Shown here: positions 20,214 to 27,563 of the stretch, piece after piece
How positions within the stretch are numbered: position 1 is the first letter of the stretch
How the letters are laid out: the number at the start of each line of letters is the position of its first letter
The notes under the pieces: model-generated
Databases searched by the model: none
The model's input: the letters and a program-made list of their open reading frames with translations, nothing else
Told to the model about the DNA's origin: nothing
Program-made: the position numbers and the translations under genes
Source: an uncultured Pelagibacteraceae bacterium
GTDB taxonomy: Bacteria; Pseudomonadota; Alphaproteobacteria; Pelagibacterales; Pelagibacteraceae
Assembly (NCBI GenBank): GCA_902601785.1
Contig: CACKOH010000007.1
Coordinates: 1-51,267, forward strand
Direction of reading: 5' to 3'
Length of the DNA: 51,267 bases

Positions 20214-20705
20214 TTAATTTGCTTTAACAGTAACTGATCTTCTATTTTTTGACCAAGACAATGGATTTGAACCAGAGTCAACTGGTCTTTCTTTTCCATA
20301 ACTTAATACTGTAATTCTGTCAGAAGATATTCCGTAAGTCATTAGATAATCTTTAGCTGCATTTGCTCTTCTCTCTCCAAGCGCTAAGTTATATTCTCTA
20401 GTTCCTCTTTCATCTGCATGACCTTCAAGTACTACATTAATACCTGAATTCTTTCTTAACCATGCAGCTTGTGCTCTTAAAGTTTCCCTAGAAGCAGTAG
20501 TTAAAATTGACTCATTTGTTGCAAAGAAAACTCTGTCTGGAACTCCCTCAGCTAGATATTTAACTGTATCAGTTCCCGTATAAACATCACCTTGCATTGA
20601 ACCCTTAATATCAGTTGCAATTTCTTTTTTGGTTGCACATGCTGATAAAACTAAACATGCTGTTAATACTAGAAGTGTGTTTTTAAAAATTTTGCTCAAT
20701 ATCAT
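20214..20705 (-). CDS. pal: Peptidoglycan-associated lipoprotein Pal
   Basis: Outer-membrane lipoprotein of the Tol-Pal system that grips peptidoglycan through its OmpA-like domain. The start at 20705 is chosen because a strong AAGGAG site (20713-20718) lies 7 nt before it; an in-frame ATG 27 bp further upstream (20732) has no such site. The signal peptide ends in lipobox LSAC, with the lipidated cysteine at residue 23 (ACATKKE follows). The OmpA domain carries FFATNESILTTASRETLR and VVLEGHADERGTREYNLALG, then RANAAKDYL and SYGKERP. The length of 163 aa is usual. It is last before the strong terminator of the tol operon. Confidence 0.97.
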   Translation of the reverse strand: MILSKIFKNTLLVLTACLVLSACATKKEIATDIKGSMQGDVYTGTDTVKYLAEGVPDRVFFATNESILTTASRETLRAQAAWLRKNSGINVVLEGHADERGTREYNLALGERRANAAKDYLMTYGISSDRITVLSYGKERPVDSGSNPLSWSKNRRSVTVKAN

Positions 20706-20812
20706 TAAATTGCTCCTTGCTGCTAATTTCAAAGTGTTACTTTTTCACAACTAATTAGAGGTTTCAAGTCTAAAAATCAAGTAATTTCAATAATTCTTTA
20801 GTTAAATATATA

Positions 20813-22153
20813 TTAATTGCTTAATAAAGATGACCATGATGGGTCAGATGCATCAGTGGGTGTCTTTATTTTGCGCTCATTATAACCAGTTAAATCAATA
20901 GACCACAACTTTGCAGTAAACCCTTCCCCTTTATCGTTGGTTTTTGTTTCTCTATAAAAAATTAAAACTCTTCCATTTGGTGACCATGAGGGGGCCTCTT
21001 GATAGTAATTTTCAGTTAACAGTCTCTCACCTTTTCCATCTGTTCTCATGACACCAATATAAAACTTACCCTTATGTAATTTGGTAAATGCAATTAAATC
21101 TCCCCTTGGGGACCAAACTGGAGTTCCATATAGCCCATTTCCAAATGAAATTCTTTTTACATCACTGCCGTCACTTTTCATTATATAAATCTGTTGATAG
21201 CCACTTCTGTCAGAGTTGAATGTTATATATTTTCCATCAGGCGAATAAGATGGTGAGGTATCGATAGACGGATGATTTGTAATTCTCTCTACAATTCTAT
21301 TCTCTAAGTCCATAGTGTAAATATCAGATTTACCGTCTTTTGCAAAACTCATGATAATTTTCTTTCCGTCTGGAGAAAATCTTGGTGCAAATGTCATACC
21401 AGGAAAATCTCCCACGACCTCCTGTGTTCCTGTCTCAATATCTAATAGGTAAACTCTTGGAAGATTTTTAAAGTAGGATAAATATGTAACCATTTGGCTA
21501 GTTGGATTAAATCTTGGAGTGAGTACTAATTCATTTCCTAAGGTTAAAAATTTATTATTGAAGCCGTCTTGGTCCATAATCGCTAATTTTTTTAATCTTT
21601 GTGTCTTTGGACCTTCTTCAGCAACATAAATAATTCTGGTGTCAAAGTATCCTTTTTCTCCAGTCAATCTCTCATAAACTTTATCAGAAATGATATGACC
21701 TACTCTTCGCCAATTAGTTGGAACTGTAGTGAATGCTAAAGCCATCATCTCTTTAGCGGCAAGTACATCCCATAATCTAAACTCAACTCTTAATTTGTCA
21801 TCCATAAAATTTACTTTACCTGTTATAAGTGCTTGTGCTTTTATTAAATTCCAATCTTCAAATCTTGGTTTTAGATTGGCAATGTCAGGAGCTTGTAAAA
21901 ATGCTTCTTTACTTAAAGGATTAAATAATCCTGATGTACTCAAATTATTTTCTACGATAGTTGAGATTTCTTCTCCAATATTTTCTTTTTTTAAAACTTT
22001 TTGAAAACTTTTTCTTGATTCTTCATCAATAGATAAAGGTGAGACTGCTAATGGAAGAGGATCAAGATTACCTCGAGTAATATCAACCTCAATTAACGCG
22101 TGTGAGTTGATCGGGATTAAAATTAAAAATAAAGTAATAATTTTTTTAATCAT
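20813..22153 (-). CDS. tolB: Tol-Pal system protein TolB
   Basis: Periplasmic beta-propeller that shuttles between TolA and Pal during envelope constriction. It has an N-terminal signal peptide (about residues 1-19, ending NSHALIEV), an alpha/beta domain to about 165, then WD40-like PD40 repeats with the recurring pattern [41 protein letters not shown] and [12 protein letters not shown]. The length of 446 aa is standard. It lies 13 bp after tolA and 107 bp before the preferred pal start, with the operon order QRAB-pal intact. Confidence 0.97.
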   Translation of the reverse strand: MIKKIITLFLILIPINSHALIEVDITRGNLDPLPLAVSPLSIDEESRKSFQKVLKKENIGEEISTIVENNLSTSGLFNPLSKEAFLQAPDIANLKPRFEDWNLIKAQALITGKVNFMDDKLRVEFRLWDVLAAKEMMALAFTTVPTNWRRVGHIISDKVYERLTGEKGYFDTRIIYVAEEGPKTQRLKKLAIMDQDGFNNKFLTLGNELVLTPRFNPTSQMVTYLSYFKNLPRVYLLDIETGTQEVVGDFPGMTFAPRFSPDGKKIIMSFAKDGKSDIYTMDLENRIVERITNHPSIDTSPSYSPDGKYITFNSDRSGYQQIYIMKSDGSDVKRISFGNGLYGTPVWSPRGDLIAFTKLHKGKFYIGVMRTDGKGERLLTENYYQEAPSWSPNGRVLIFYRETKTNDKGEGFTAKLWSIDLTGYNERKIKTPTDASDPSWSSLLSN

Positions 22154-22166
22154 ATTAATATTTATA

Positions 22167-23027
22167 CTAACCTTCTAGCATCTCTCTTGCATCAAAATTT
22201 AATTGTAATTCCTTCCATCTCTCGTAACCTGTTGTTGGAACTCTTAAAGGCTGACATAACCTTACAGCCCTTAAAGCACTTTCTGCTAAAACTTTGTAAA
22301 AACCTTGTCCTGGTTTATTCATCCTTGCATGATCTAAGATTTCAGTTTTTGTTACTGATCCGTCAGGTTTTAATTTTAATTTAATTCTTACTAGCAAGTT
22401 TTCGTTATAAGGTAAGCCTAATGGAATACTCCAACATCCAAAAATTTGTGCTTTAAGTGCATCTTCTTCACTTAATGTAAGTCCAGTGTTTTCAATATTT
22501 CTCTCCTGGTCTTGAGTAATATCATTATTTTTTTTAATTACTTCAGCAGTTTCTTCTTTAGATTTATCAATTAATGCAGCAATATTATTTGGATCAAATA
22601 AATCTTTTTTTTCAAATTCTGAAACCTGTTTCACTTCTTTATCAACTTTTTCTGGATTTTGCTTATTTTCTTCTATTGTTTTAATTTTTTTTACAGTTTT
22701 ATCTGGAAGAGGAATTGCCTCAGGTGTTTGATTTTCAATTTTTTTATTTTTTTGATCTGGAGAAACTACAGTTTTAGTTTTTGTTTTTTTTACTTTTTTT
22801 GGTGGAGCCTGTTCAGAAACCAGTTTTTCTTTTTCCTTAACTTTCTCTATAATTTTTTTTGCTTTTGGGGCAAAAGGAACATTTGTTTTTTCAGATATCT
22901 GAATTAATTCAACTGAAACAATAGGAGGGATATCTAAAGGTTTTTTTGTTAAAAAAGGGAGGCTCATAGCTGTAACAACAATTAATAGTACATGGAAAAC
23001 AGAAGAGATAATTATACTTCTATTCAA
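22167..23027 (-). CDS. tolA: TolA-like envelope-spanning protein
   Basis: Links the inner-membrane TolQR motor to TolB/Pal. One N-terminal transmembrane helix (about residues 5-26, [19 protein letters not shown]) is followed by a long Lys/Glu/Pro-rich periplasmic region (about 50-190) and a C-terminal TonB/TolA-like domain starting near [16 protein letters not shown] and including [19 protein letters not shown] and [11 protein letters not shown]. At 286 aa it is shorter than E. coli TolA but typical for Alphaproteobacteria. The identity rests on the architecture and on its place between tolR and tolB; sequence similarity in the middle region is just composition. Confidence 0.92.
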   Translation of the reverse strand: MNRSIIISSVFHVLLIVVTAMSLPFLTKKPLDIPPIVSVELIQISEKTNVPFAPKAKKIIEKVKEKEKLVSEQAPPKKVKKTKTKTVVSPDQKNKKIENQTPEAIPLPDKTVKKIKTIEENKQNPEKVDKEVKQVSEFEKKDLFDPNNIAALIDKSKEETAEVIKKNNDITQDQERNIENTGLTLSEEDALKAQIFGCWSIPLGLPYNENLLVRIKLKLKPDGSVTKTEILDHARMNKPGQGFYKVLAESALRAVRLCQPLRVPTTGYERWKELQLNFDAREMLEG

Positions 23028-23032
23028 TTTAT

Positions 23033-23449
23033 CTACCTCTGTTTGTAAGGTTCTGATATTAACGCTACCTTTGTAAAACCAGATCCAGAAAGTAGTCCCA
23101 TTATTTCAAGCACTCTTCCATAATTTATAGTTTTGTCGCCTCTTACATAAATTCTCGTATCAGTTCTATTTTTTGAAACTGCCAAGACCTTTGCGATAAT
23201 ATTGTTATACTCAACTTTAGACTCTTGGATGAATATCTCCCCTTTTGCATTTATAGATAATGTTAATGGTTCAGTTTCTTCAGGAAGAGAGTCTGCAGAG
23301 CTTTCTGGTAAATCTACTTGAACACCGACAGTTAATAAAGGTGCAGTTACCATAAAAATAATCAATAATACTAACATTACATCCACAAATGGAGTAACAT
23401 TGATTTCACTCATGGGTTCTTTTGAAGAACGATTTAATCTAAACGCCAT
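23033..23449 (-). CDS. tolR: TolR/ExbD-family biopolymer transport protein
   Basis: Inner-membrane subunit that converts proton flux into force together with TolQ. The single transmembrane helix (about 18-40) contains the essential proton-binding aspartate D23 in INVTPFVDVMLVLLIIFMV. The periplasmic ExbD domain follows, with LSINAKGEIFI, RIYVRGDKTINYGRVLEIM and a short C-terminal tail. The length of 138 aa is normal. Its start abuts the tolQ stop with no gap, so the two are translationally coupled. Assignment as TolR rather than ExbD comes from the full tol cluster. Confidence 0.96.
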   Translation of the reverse strand: MAFRLNRSSKEPMSEINVTPFVDVMLVLLIIFMVTAPLLTVGVQVDLPESSADSLPEETEPLTLSINAKGEIFIQESKVEYNNIIAKVLAVSKNRTDTRIYVRGDKTINYGRVLEIMGLLSGSGFTKVALISEPYKQR

Positions 23450-24124
23450 TTAAATTATAGTTAAAAACCTTTTTGAAAAATTTTCTAATTTTTCAGAATA
23501 TTTTTTGGAGTCGTTATTAAATTTATTGTAAGCTACAACTGCAGGTATTGCTGCTAATAAACCTAATGCAGTTGCAAATAATGCTTCGGCTATTCCTGGT
23601 GCTACTATTGCAAGACTAGTATTTCTTGAAATTGCAATTGATTGAAAAGAATTCATAATTCCCCAGACTGTTCCAAATAAACCTATAAAAGGTGCAGTTG
23701 AACCAACTGTAGCTAAAAAAGTAAATCCTTTATCAATTTTTGCCATTTGTTTCTCAATTCCACTTTCTAAAAGCGCACTCGTCCTTTCACTTAAATTATT
23801 TCTTGTTTTTTTCTTCAACAAACCCTCCATAGCATTTTGAAAAACTAACGCCATAGGATCTTCAAGTTTAGATGGTAAACTATTGTATAAATTTTCGGCA
23901 GACTTAGAATTCCAAAATTTTTCTTCAAATTCTTCAGAAGATTTATTTATTTTTTTAAATAATCTAAATTTATCTATAATTACTGCCCAAGAGTATACTG
24001 AGCATAATATCAAAATAATCATTACTGATTTTACAATTATGTCAGCTCTTAAAAATAAGCTAAATAAAGAAAAATCTGTGTTGGTGCCTAGTTCTACAGC
24101 TTTTGCTGTTATGTCTGCTTCCAT
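23450..24124 (-). CDS. tolQ: TolQ/ExbB-family proton channel protein
   Basis: Pentameric inner-membrane proton channel of the Tol-Pal motor. It has three hydrophobic segments: about residues 30-50 (VKSVMIILILCSVYSWAVII), 138-160 (FLATVGSTAPFIGLFGTVWG) and 180-205 (IAEALFATALGLLAAIPAVV). GLFGTVWGIMNSFQ and the threonine/alanine-rich third helix are the MotA/TolQ/ExbB signature. The length of 224 aa is normal. It is the first gene of the tolQRAB-pal operon. No ybgC lies before it; the preceding gene on the same strand is the ruvC-like gene, 56 bp away. Confidence 0.96.
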   Translation of the reverse strand: MEADITAKAVELGTNTDFSLFSLFLRADIIVKSVMIILILCSVYSWAVIIDKFRLFKKINKSSEEFEEKFWNSKSAENLYNSLPSKLEDPMALVFQNAMEGLLKKKTRNNLSERTSALLESGIEKQMAKIDKGFTFLATVGSTAPFIGLFGTVWGIMNSFQSIAISRNTSLAIVAPGIAEALFATALGLLAAIPAVVAYNKFNNDSKKYSEKLENFSKRFLTII

Positions 24125-24134
24125 AATTACTCTT

Positions 24135-24148
24135 CACACTTAAATGTG
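24135..24148. repeat. Short inverted repeat just before tolQ
   Basis: CACACTTAAATGTG is a near-perfect 14-bp palindrome (six of seven pairs) located 10 bp upstream of the tolQ start in the only non-coding gap of this operon. It could be an operator, a leader hairpin or chance in AT-rich DNA. No T run follows, so it is not a terminator. Confidence 0.3.
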
Positions 24149-24180
24149 TCATGAATTTGACTTGAATTACACTGTTATTA

Positions 24181-24672
24181 CTATTCTTTCTTATATGTCT
24201 CAAAGAAATAACTAGCTATTAGAATAGCATCTGCCTTATTAGAATCCTTTTTTCTTGATAGATGAGATGAATAATATGGAAAAATTTCAATTGCCCTTGT
24301 TCTACTTGCGTCTTTTTCAGAATTAATCAAATTAAAATATTTCTTCCATTTTGCAGGTCGAACAAAGTAAACAGAAAGTTGCATAGCGCTACAAATTCCT
24401 TTGAGAATTCCAAAAGATTGACCAAAATTGAACATGCTAGTAACTCCTTGACCTGGCATTGCTGTAACATGCTCTATAACTACTTTTATATTTTTTTTAT
24501 CTATATTTTTTATTTTCTCTGAAATTTCGTTAAAAATCTGAGATCCATTTACTTGCTTTTTATTCTTTTTACCTTCAATCATGGTTGGCATCTCTACCAC
24601 ATCTTTTATTGCTCCATCTTTAAAGAAACAAATTGACCCTGATATTCCTGGATCAATTCCTATTATAAGCAT
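24181..24672 (-). CDS. ruvC: RuvC-like Holliday junction resolvase, divergent type
   Basis: Predicted RNase H-fold endonuclease that would cut Holliday junctions. Numbered from the ATG at 24672 (a TTG one codon earlier is less likely), acidic residues D7 (IIGIDPG), E67 (VIEHV), D143 and D148 (KKDSNKADAI) match the D-E-D-D plan of RuvC, with the last two spaced 5 rather than 3 residues. The blocks MPTMIEGKKN, TAMPGQGVTSMFNFGQSFGI and RPAKWKKYF resemble resolvases of phage or mobile-element type more than chromosomal RuvC. Location directly after yebC (TGATG overlap) is the normal ruvC position. No ruvA or ruvB follows. 163 aa. Confidence 0.75.
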   Translation of the reverse strand: MLIIGIDPGISGSICFFKDGAIKDVVEMPTMIEGKKNKKQVNGSQIFNEISEKIKNIDKKNIKVVIEHVTAMPGQGVTSMFNFGQSFGILKGICSAMQLSVYFVRPAKWKKYFNLINSEKDASRTRAIEIFPYYSSHLSRKKDSNKADAILIASYFFETYKKE

Positions 24673-25397
24673 CAATTAACCTCTAAATTTACATTTGAAA
24701 AAACATTTTGTACATCCTCATCATCTTCTAAAGTTTCTAGAAATTCTGTTACTTCATCTTTTTTCTCATTATTAATATCTACACTGTTTAGAGGAATCCA
24801 TTCGATCTCTGTTGAAATAAAATTTGCTATTGTTTTTTCTAAATTTTTTTTAACATTATAAATTTCACTAACAGGACAATGAATTTCATGAAAATCACTA
24901 TGAGATATGCACTCATCAGCTCCAGCATCAATTGCTAATTCCAAAATATTGTCCTCAGAGATTTCTTTTTTATCAATCTTAATGATTCCCAATTGTTTAA
25001 AATTATGAGAGGCAGATCCCTGTGTTCCTAAACTCCCTCCATTTTTTTGAAAAATTGTTCTTATGTTAGATGCTGTTCTATTTTTATTATCTGTCAAAGT
25101 CTCCACTATAACAGCAATTTTATCGGGTCCAAATCCCTCATATCTTAAATTCTCAAAATTGGATCCATTTGTTGCAGAAGATTTATCAATTGCTCTCTCA
25201 ATATTGTCCTTTGGCATATTGGCAGATCTTGCGGCTTGAATAGCAGATCTCAATCTAGGATTCATTGCAGGGTCTTTATCACCAAGTTTTGCAGCAACTG
25301 TAATTTCTTTTGATAATTTTGAAAAAATTTTTGAACGCTGTTTATCTGCTTTACCTTTTTTATGCTTTATTCCAGCCCAGTGAGAGTGTCCTGCCAT
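24672..25397 (-). CDS. yebC: YebC/PmpR-family (TACO1-like) protein
   Basis: Conserved cytoplasmic protein; homologues act as transcription regulators (PmpR) or as translation helpers at polyproline stretches (TACO1/YebC). The invariant N-terminus MAGHSHWAGIKHKKGKAD is present, followed by RLRSAIQAARSANMPKDNIERAI and the block NLRYEGFGPDKIAVIVETLTDNKNR. The length of 241 aa is standard. It is directly upstream of the ruvC-like gene, overlapping by 1 bp, a near-universal pairing in proteobacteria. Ten bp separate it from the ymdB-like gene on the same strand. Confidence 0.95.
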   Translation of the reverse strand: MAGHSHWAGIKHKKGKADKQRSKIFSKLSKEITVAAKLGDKDPAMNPRLRSAIQAARSANMPKDNIERAIDKSSATNGSNFENLRYEGFGPDKIAVIVETLTDNKNRTASNIRTIFQKNGGSLGTQGSASHNFKQLGIIKIDKKEISEDNILELAIDAGADECISHSDFHEIHCPVSEIYNVKKNLEKTIANFISTEIEWIPLNSVDINNEKKDEVTEFLETLEDDEDVQNVFSNVNLEVN

Positions 25398-25407
25398 AAA
25401 TTTTTAT

Positions 25408-26208
25408 TTAATTTTTGAAAAAATTTCCATAAATATAGCTCTGAATATTATTTGCTAAGCCAGTTTCTATATTACATTCAACCATAACACCACTCAAAGT
25501 AGCATCACCAATAGCTGGAAAATGTTTAGTGGAGTTTTTTTTTAAAAATCTATTTAATGAATTTTCTTTATTCATGCCAATGACTGAATCATAGTCGCCA
25601 CACATACCAGCATCTGTTTGATATCCTGTGCCATTATTTAAAATTCTTGCATCATTAGTTGGAATATGGGTGTGAGTTCCTACTACAAGCGTAGCTTTGC
25701 CATCAAAAAAATGGCCAATCGCATTTTTTTCACTTGTAATCTCACCATGAAAATCAACAACAAGTATGTCGTAATCTTCTGTTAATGTATTCTCATTTAA
25801 GAATTTCTTTGAAGCTTGAAAAACATCTTCGCACTTTTTCATAAATATATTTCCCATCAAATTCAAAACACCAATTTTTATATTGTCATTTGTTTTATAA
25901 ATATTAAATCCTTTTCCTGGCGCAGGTTCAAAAAGATTTTTAGGACGTAATAATCTTTCTTCTTTCTCAATATACTCCATAATTTCTTTTTGGTCCCAAA
26001 CATGATTTCCTGTTGTGATAACATTTACTCCACAATTAAAAAAATCTTTACATATTTCCTTTGTTAGACCCACCCCTTGTGAGGCAGCATTTTCAGCATT
26101 AACAATTACAAAATCGATATTTTTTGATTTAATTTCGCTTAAGAGATTGTTAGTCAACTTTGAACAACCAGCAATACCTACTACATCGCCCAAAAATAAT
26201 ATTTTCAT
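25408..26208 (-). CDS. YmdB-family metallophosphoesterase
   Basis: Member of the TIGR00282/YmdB calcineurin-like phosphoesterases; the Bacillus homologue hydrolyses 2',3'- and 3',5'-cyclic nucleotides. Metal-binding residues are visible in KILFLGDVVG (D8), VNAENAA (N/E pair), TTGNHVWDQKEI (N and H) and the C-terminal histidines in LVVDFHGEITSEK and VVGTHTHIPTNDARIL. The block GTGYQTDAGMCGDYDSVIGM is family-specific. The length of 266 aa is usual. It lies between ygfA (1-bp overlap) and yebC. The physiological substrate in this organism is unknown. Confidence 0.88.
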   Translation of the reverse strand: MKILFLGDVVGIAGCSKLTNNLLSEIKSKNIDFVIVNAENAASQGVGLTKEICKDFFNCGVNVITTGNHVWDQKEIMEYIEKEERLLRPKNLFEPAPGKGFNIYKTNDNIKIGVLNLMGNIFMKKCEDVFQASKKFLNENTLTEDYDILVVDFHGEITSEKNAIGHFFDGKATLVVGTHTHIPTNDARILNNGTGYQTDAGMCGDYDSVIGMNKENSLNRFLKKNSTKHFPAIGDATLSGVMVECNIETGLANNIQSYIYGNFFKN

Positions 26209-26750
26209 TAAATAATCTCTTTCTCAGTTATAATTATATCTAATTTCTTATCATGTTTGTTAACAGGTATGGTTTTTAATTTTTGAAAAGAAAAAGCAAG
26301 ACCAACTTTTACTACTTTTTTAATCTTTGATATCTTTTGAATGTAACGGTCATAAAAACCGCCTCCATAACCTAATCTATTTAATTTTTTATCAAATGCC
26401 ACCAAAGGAACAAATAAGATATCAGGGTAAACTCTATTTTTGGTCTCTGGTTCTGGGATACCATATTTATTTATTAACAAAGGATCATTTTTATACCATT
26501 TATAAAATTCCATTTGACTTTTTTTTTTAATTTTTGGGAGCGAAATTTTAGAACCTCTTTTAGAAAAATAATTTAAAATTTCTAAATCGTTAATCTCATA
26601 GTTTGATGGATAGTATCCACCTATAATTTTCAAATTATAATTTTTTTTTTTAAGATATAAATAAATATTGCTTGGATTTATATGAATTGATTTTTTTGAC
26701 TTACTTTTTCTTAATTTTAATACTTTATCTCTTAACTTTAATTTAATCAC
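26208..26750 (-). CDS. ygfA: 5-formyltetrahydrofolate cyclo-ligase
   Basis: Converts 5-formyl-THF to 5,10-methenyl-THF using ATP, returning the storage folate to the one-carbon pool. The hallmark motif GYGGGFYDRYI is present near 128-138, after LFVPLVAFDKKLNRLG, and YYPSNYEI and KISLPKI match the substrate side. The length of 180 aa is typical. It is paired with zapA (4 bp apart), as in many proteobacteria; the 6S RNA gene often found beside this pair is not in the 4-bp gap. N-terminal residues are very lysine-rich. Confidence 0.9.
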   Translation of the reverse strand: MIKLKLRDKVLKLRKSKSKKSIHINPSNIYLYLKKKNYNLKIIGGYYPSNYEINDLEILNYFSKRGSKISLPKIKKKSQMEFYKWYKNDPLLINKYGIPEPETKNRVYPDILFVPLVAFDKKLNRLGYGGGFYDRYIQKISKIKKVVKVGLAFSFQKLKTIPVNKHDKKLDIIITEKEII

Positions 26751-26754
26751 AAAT

Positions 26755-27201
26755 TTATTTGGATAGATTATCTATTTTTGTCTTTTTTACAAAATTTGAT
26801 ATTTGATCGGCTGCTTCGTCAATTAACTGCTCATATTTTTTTTGATTATTTTCAATCTCAATTTTAAAATCTTCATGATTTAAATTAAGTTTTTTTATCT
26901 CGTCCTCTTTATTATCTCGATATTCATAAATTAAAGATTTAAGTTCTTTAAATTTATTTGACAAATCTTTGAATTCATTTTTTCTTTGCTCGACCTTCTT
27001 TTTAGTCTCATAATATTCGTCCATTATTTTCACTGCTGTAATTAATAGAAGTTTATTTTCACCTAGATTGCCTAAATCATTTTTTAAATTATTAAACTTT
27101 TGACTAATTTGGATTAGTAATTCCTCTAAGTGTTCTTCTTGTCCATCATCACAGGACAATATAAATTCTTTATTATTAAATTTAATAGTTACATTTGCCA
27201 T
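26755..27201 (-). CDS. zapA: Cell division protein ZapA
   Basis: Small FtsZ-ring stabiliser. The N-terminal ZapA domain starts with MANVTIKFNNKEFILSCDDGQEEH (residues 1-23), followed by LLIQISQKFNNLK and the helix KLLLITAVKIMDEYYETKKK, which corresponds to the conserved AALNIADEL region. A long coiled coil fills the rest (about 60-140). At 148 aa it is longer than E. coli ZapA but similar to alphaproteobacterial ones. The ygfA neighbour supports the call. It overlaps the upstream coiled-coil gene by 13 bp. Confidence 0.85.
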   Translation of the reverse strand: MANVTIKFNNKEFILSCDDGQEEHLEELLIQISQKFNNLKNDLGNLGENKLLLITAVKIMDEYYETKKKVEQRKNEFKDLSNKFKELKSLIYEYRDNKEDEIKKLNLNHEDFKIEIENNQKKYEQLIDEAADQISNFVKKTKIDNLSK

Positions 27202-27512
27202 TTATCAATTTCTTCCAATAAAGTATCTGTTTCTTGATTTAATTCATCAATTTTTTCAGAAAATTCGATTTGTTTTCTTTCTTCTTGTTTTTCTTTATTT
27301 TTAATTTCCTCTAATTTCTTCGAAAGCGAGCCATGCTCCTCTAGAAGTTCTTTATATTTAATTTCTAACTCATTTTTTTCAATTTCTAATTGATTTTTTT
27401 GCTTACTTAAATTTTCAATATTATTTTGTAATTTTGGATTGGTTAGGTCTAAATTTTTTAATTCATCTAAAACTGAAATTAATTTTTTTTCTTTTTCGTT
27501 TATAGAATTCAT
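27189..27512 (-). CDS. Small coiled-coil protein upstream of zapA (DUF4164-like)
   Basis: A 107-residue soluble protein that is almost entirely coiled coil (LSKQKNQLEIEKNELEIKYK and flanks), with no membrane segment or catalytic motif. In Alphaproteobacteria a short coiled-coil protein (DUF4164 type) often sits just upstream of zapA, and this gene has that place and size, so a role near the division ring is a reasonable inference from context only. It overlaps zapA by 13 bp. The assignment to a named family is uncertain because coiled-coil composition dominates the sequence. Confidence 0.65.
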   Translation of the reverse strand: MNSINEKEKKLISVLDELKNLDLTNPKLQNNIENLSKQKNQLEIEKNELEIKYKELLEEHGSLSKKLEEIKNKEKQEERKQIEFSEKIDELNQETDTLLEEIDKWQM

Positions 27513-27563
27513 ATATATAGATATAGTATAAAATAGAATCTTCTTAGTCTAGTCAGGATAAAT

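Noticed and set aside
20706-20732. Longer N-terminus for pal starting at 20732
   Set aside because: The strong AAGGAG at 20713-20718 lies inside that extension and fits the ATG at 20705, which also gives a normal lipoprotein signal peptide.
26751-26754. 6S RNA between zapA and ygfA
   Set aside because: This is a usual 6S RNA location in proteobacteria, but the gap is only 4 bp and the gap upstream of the coiled-coil gene is just 51 bp.
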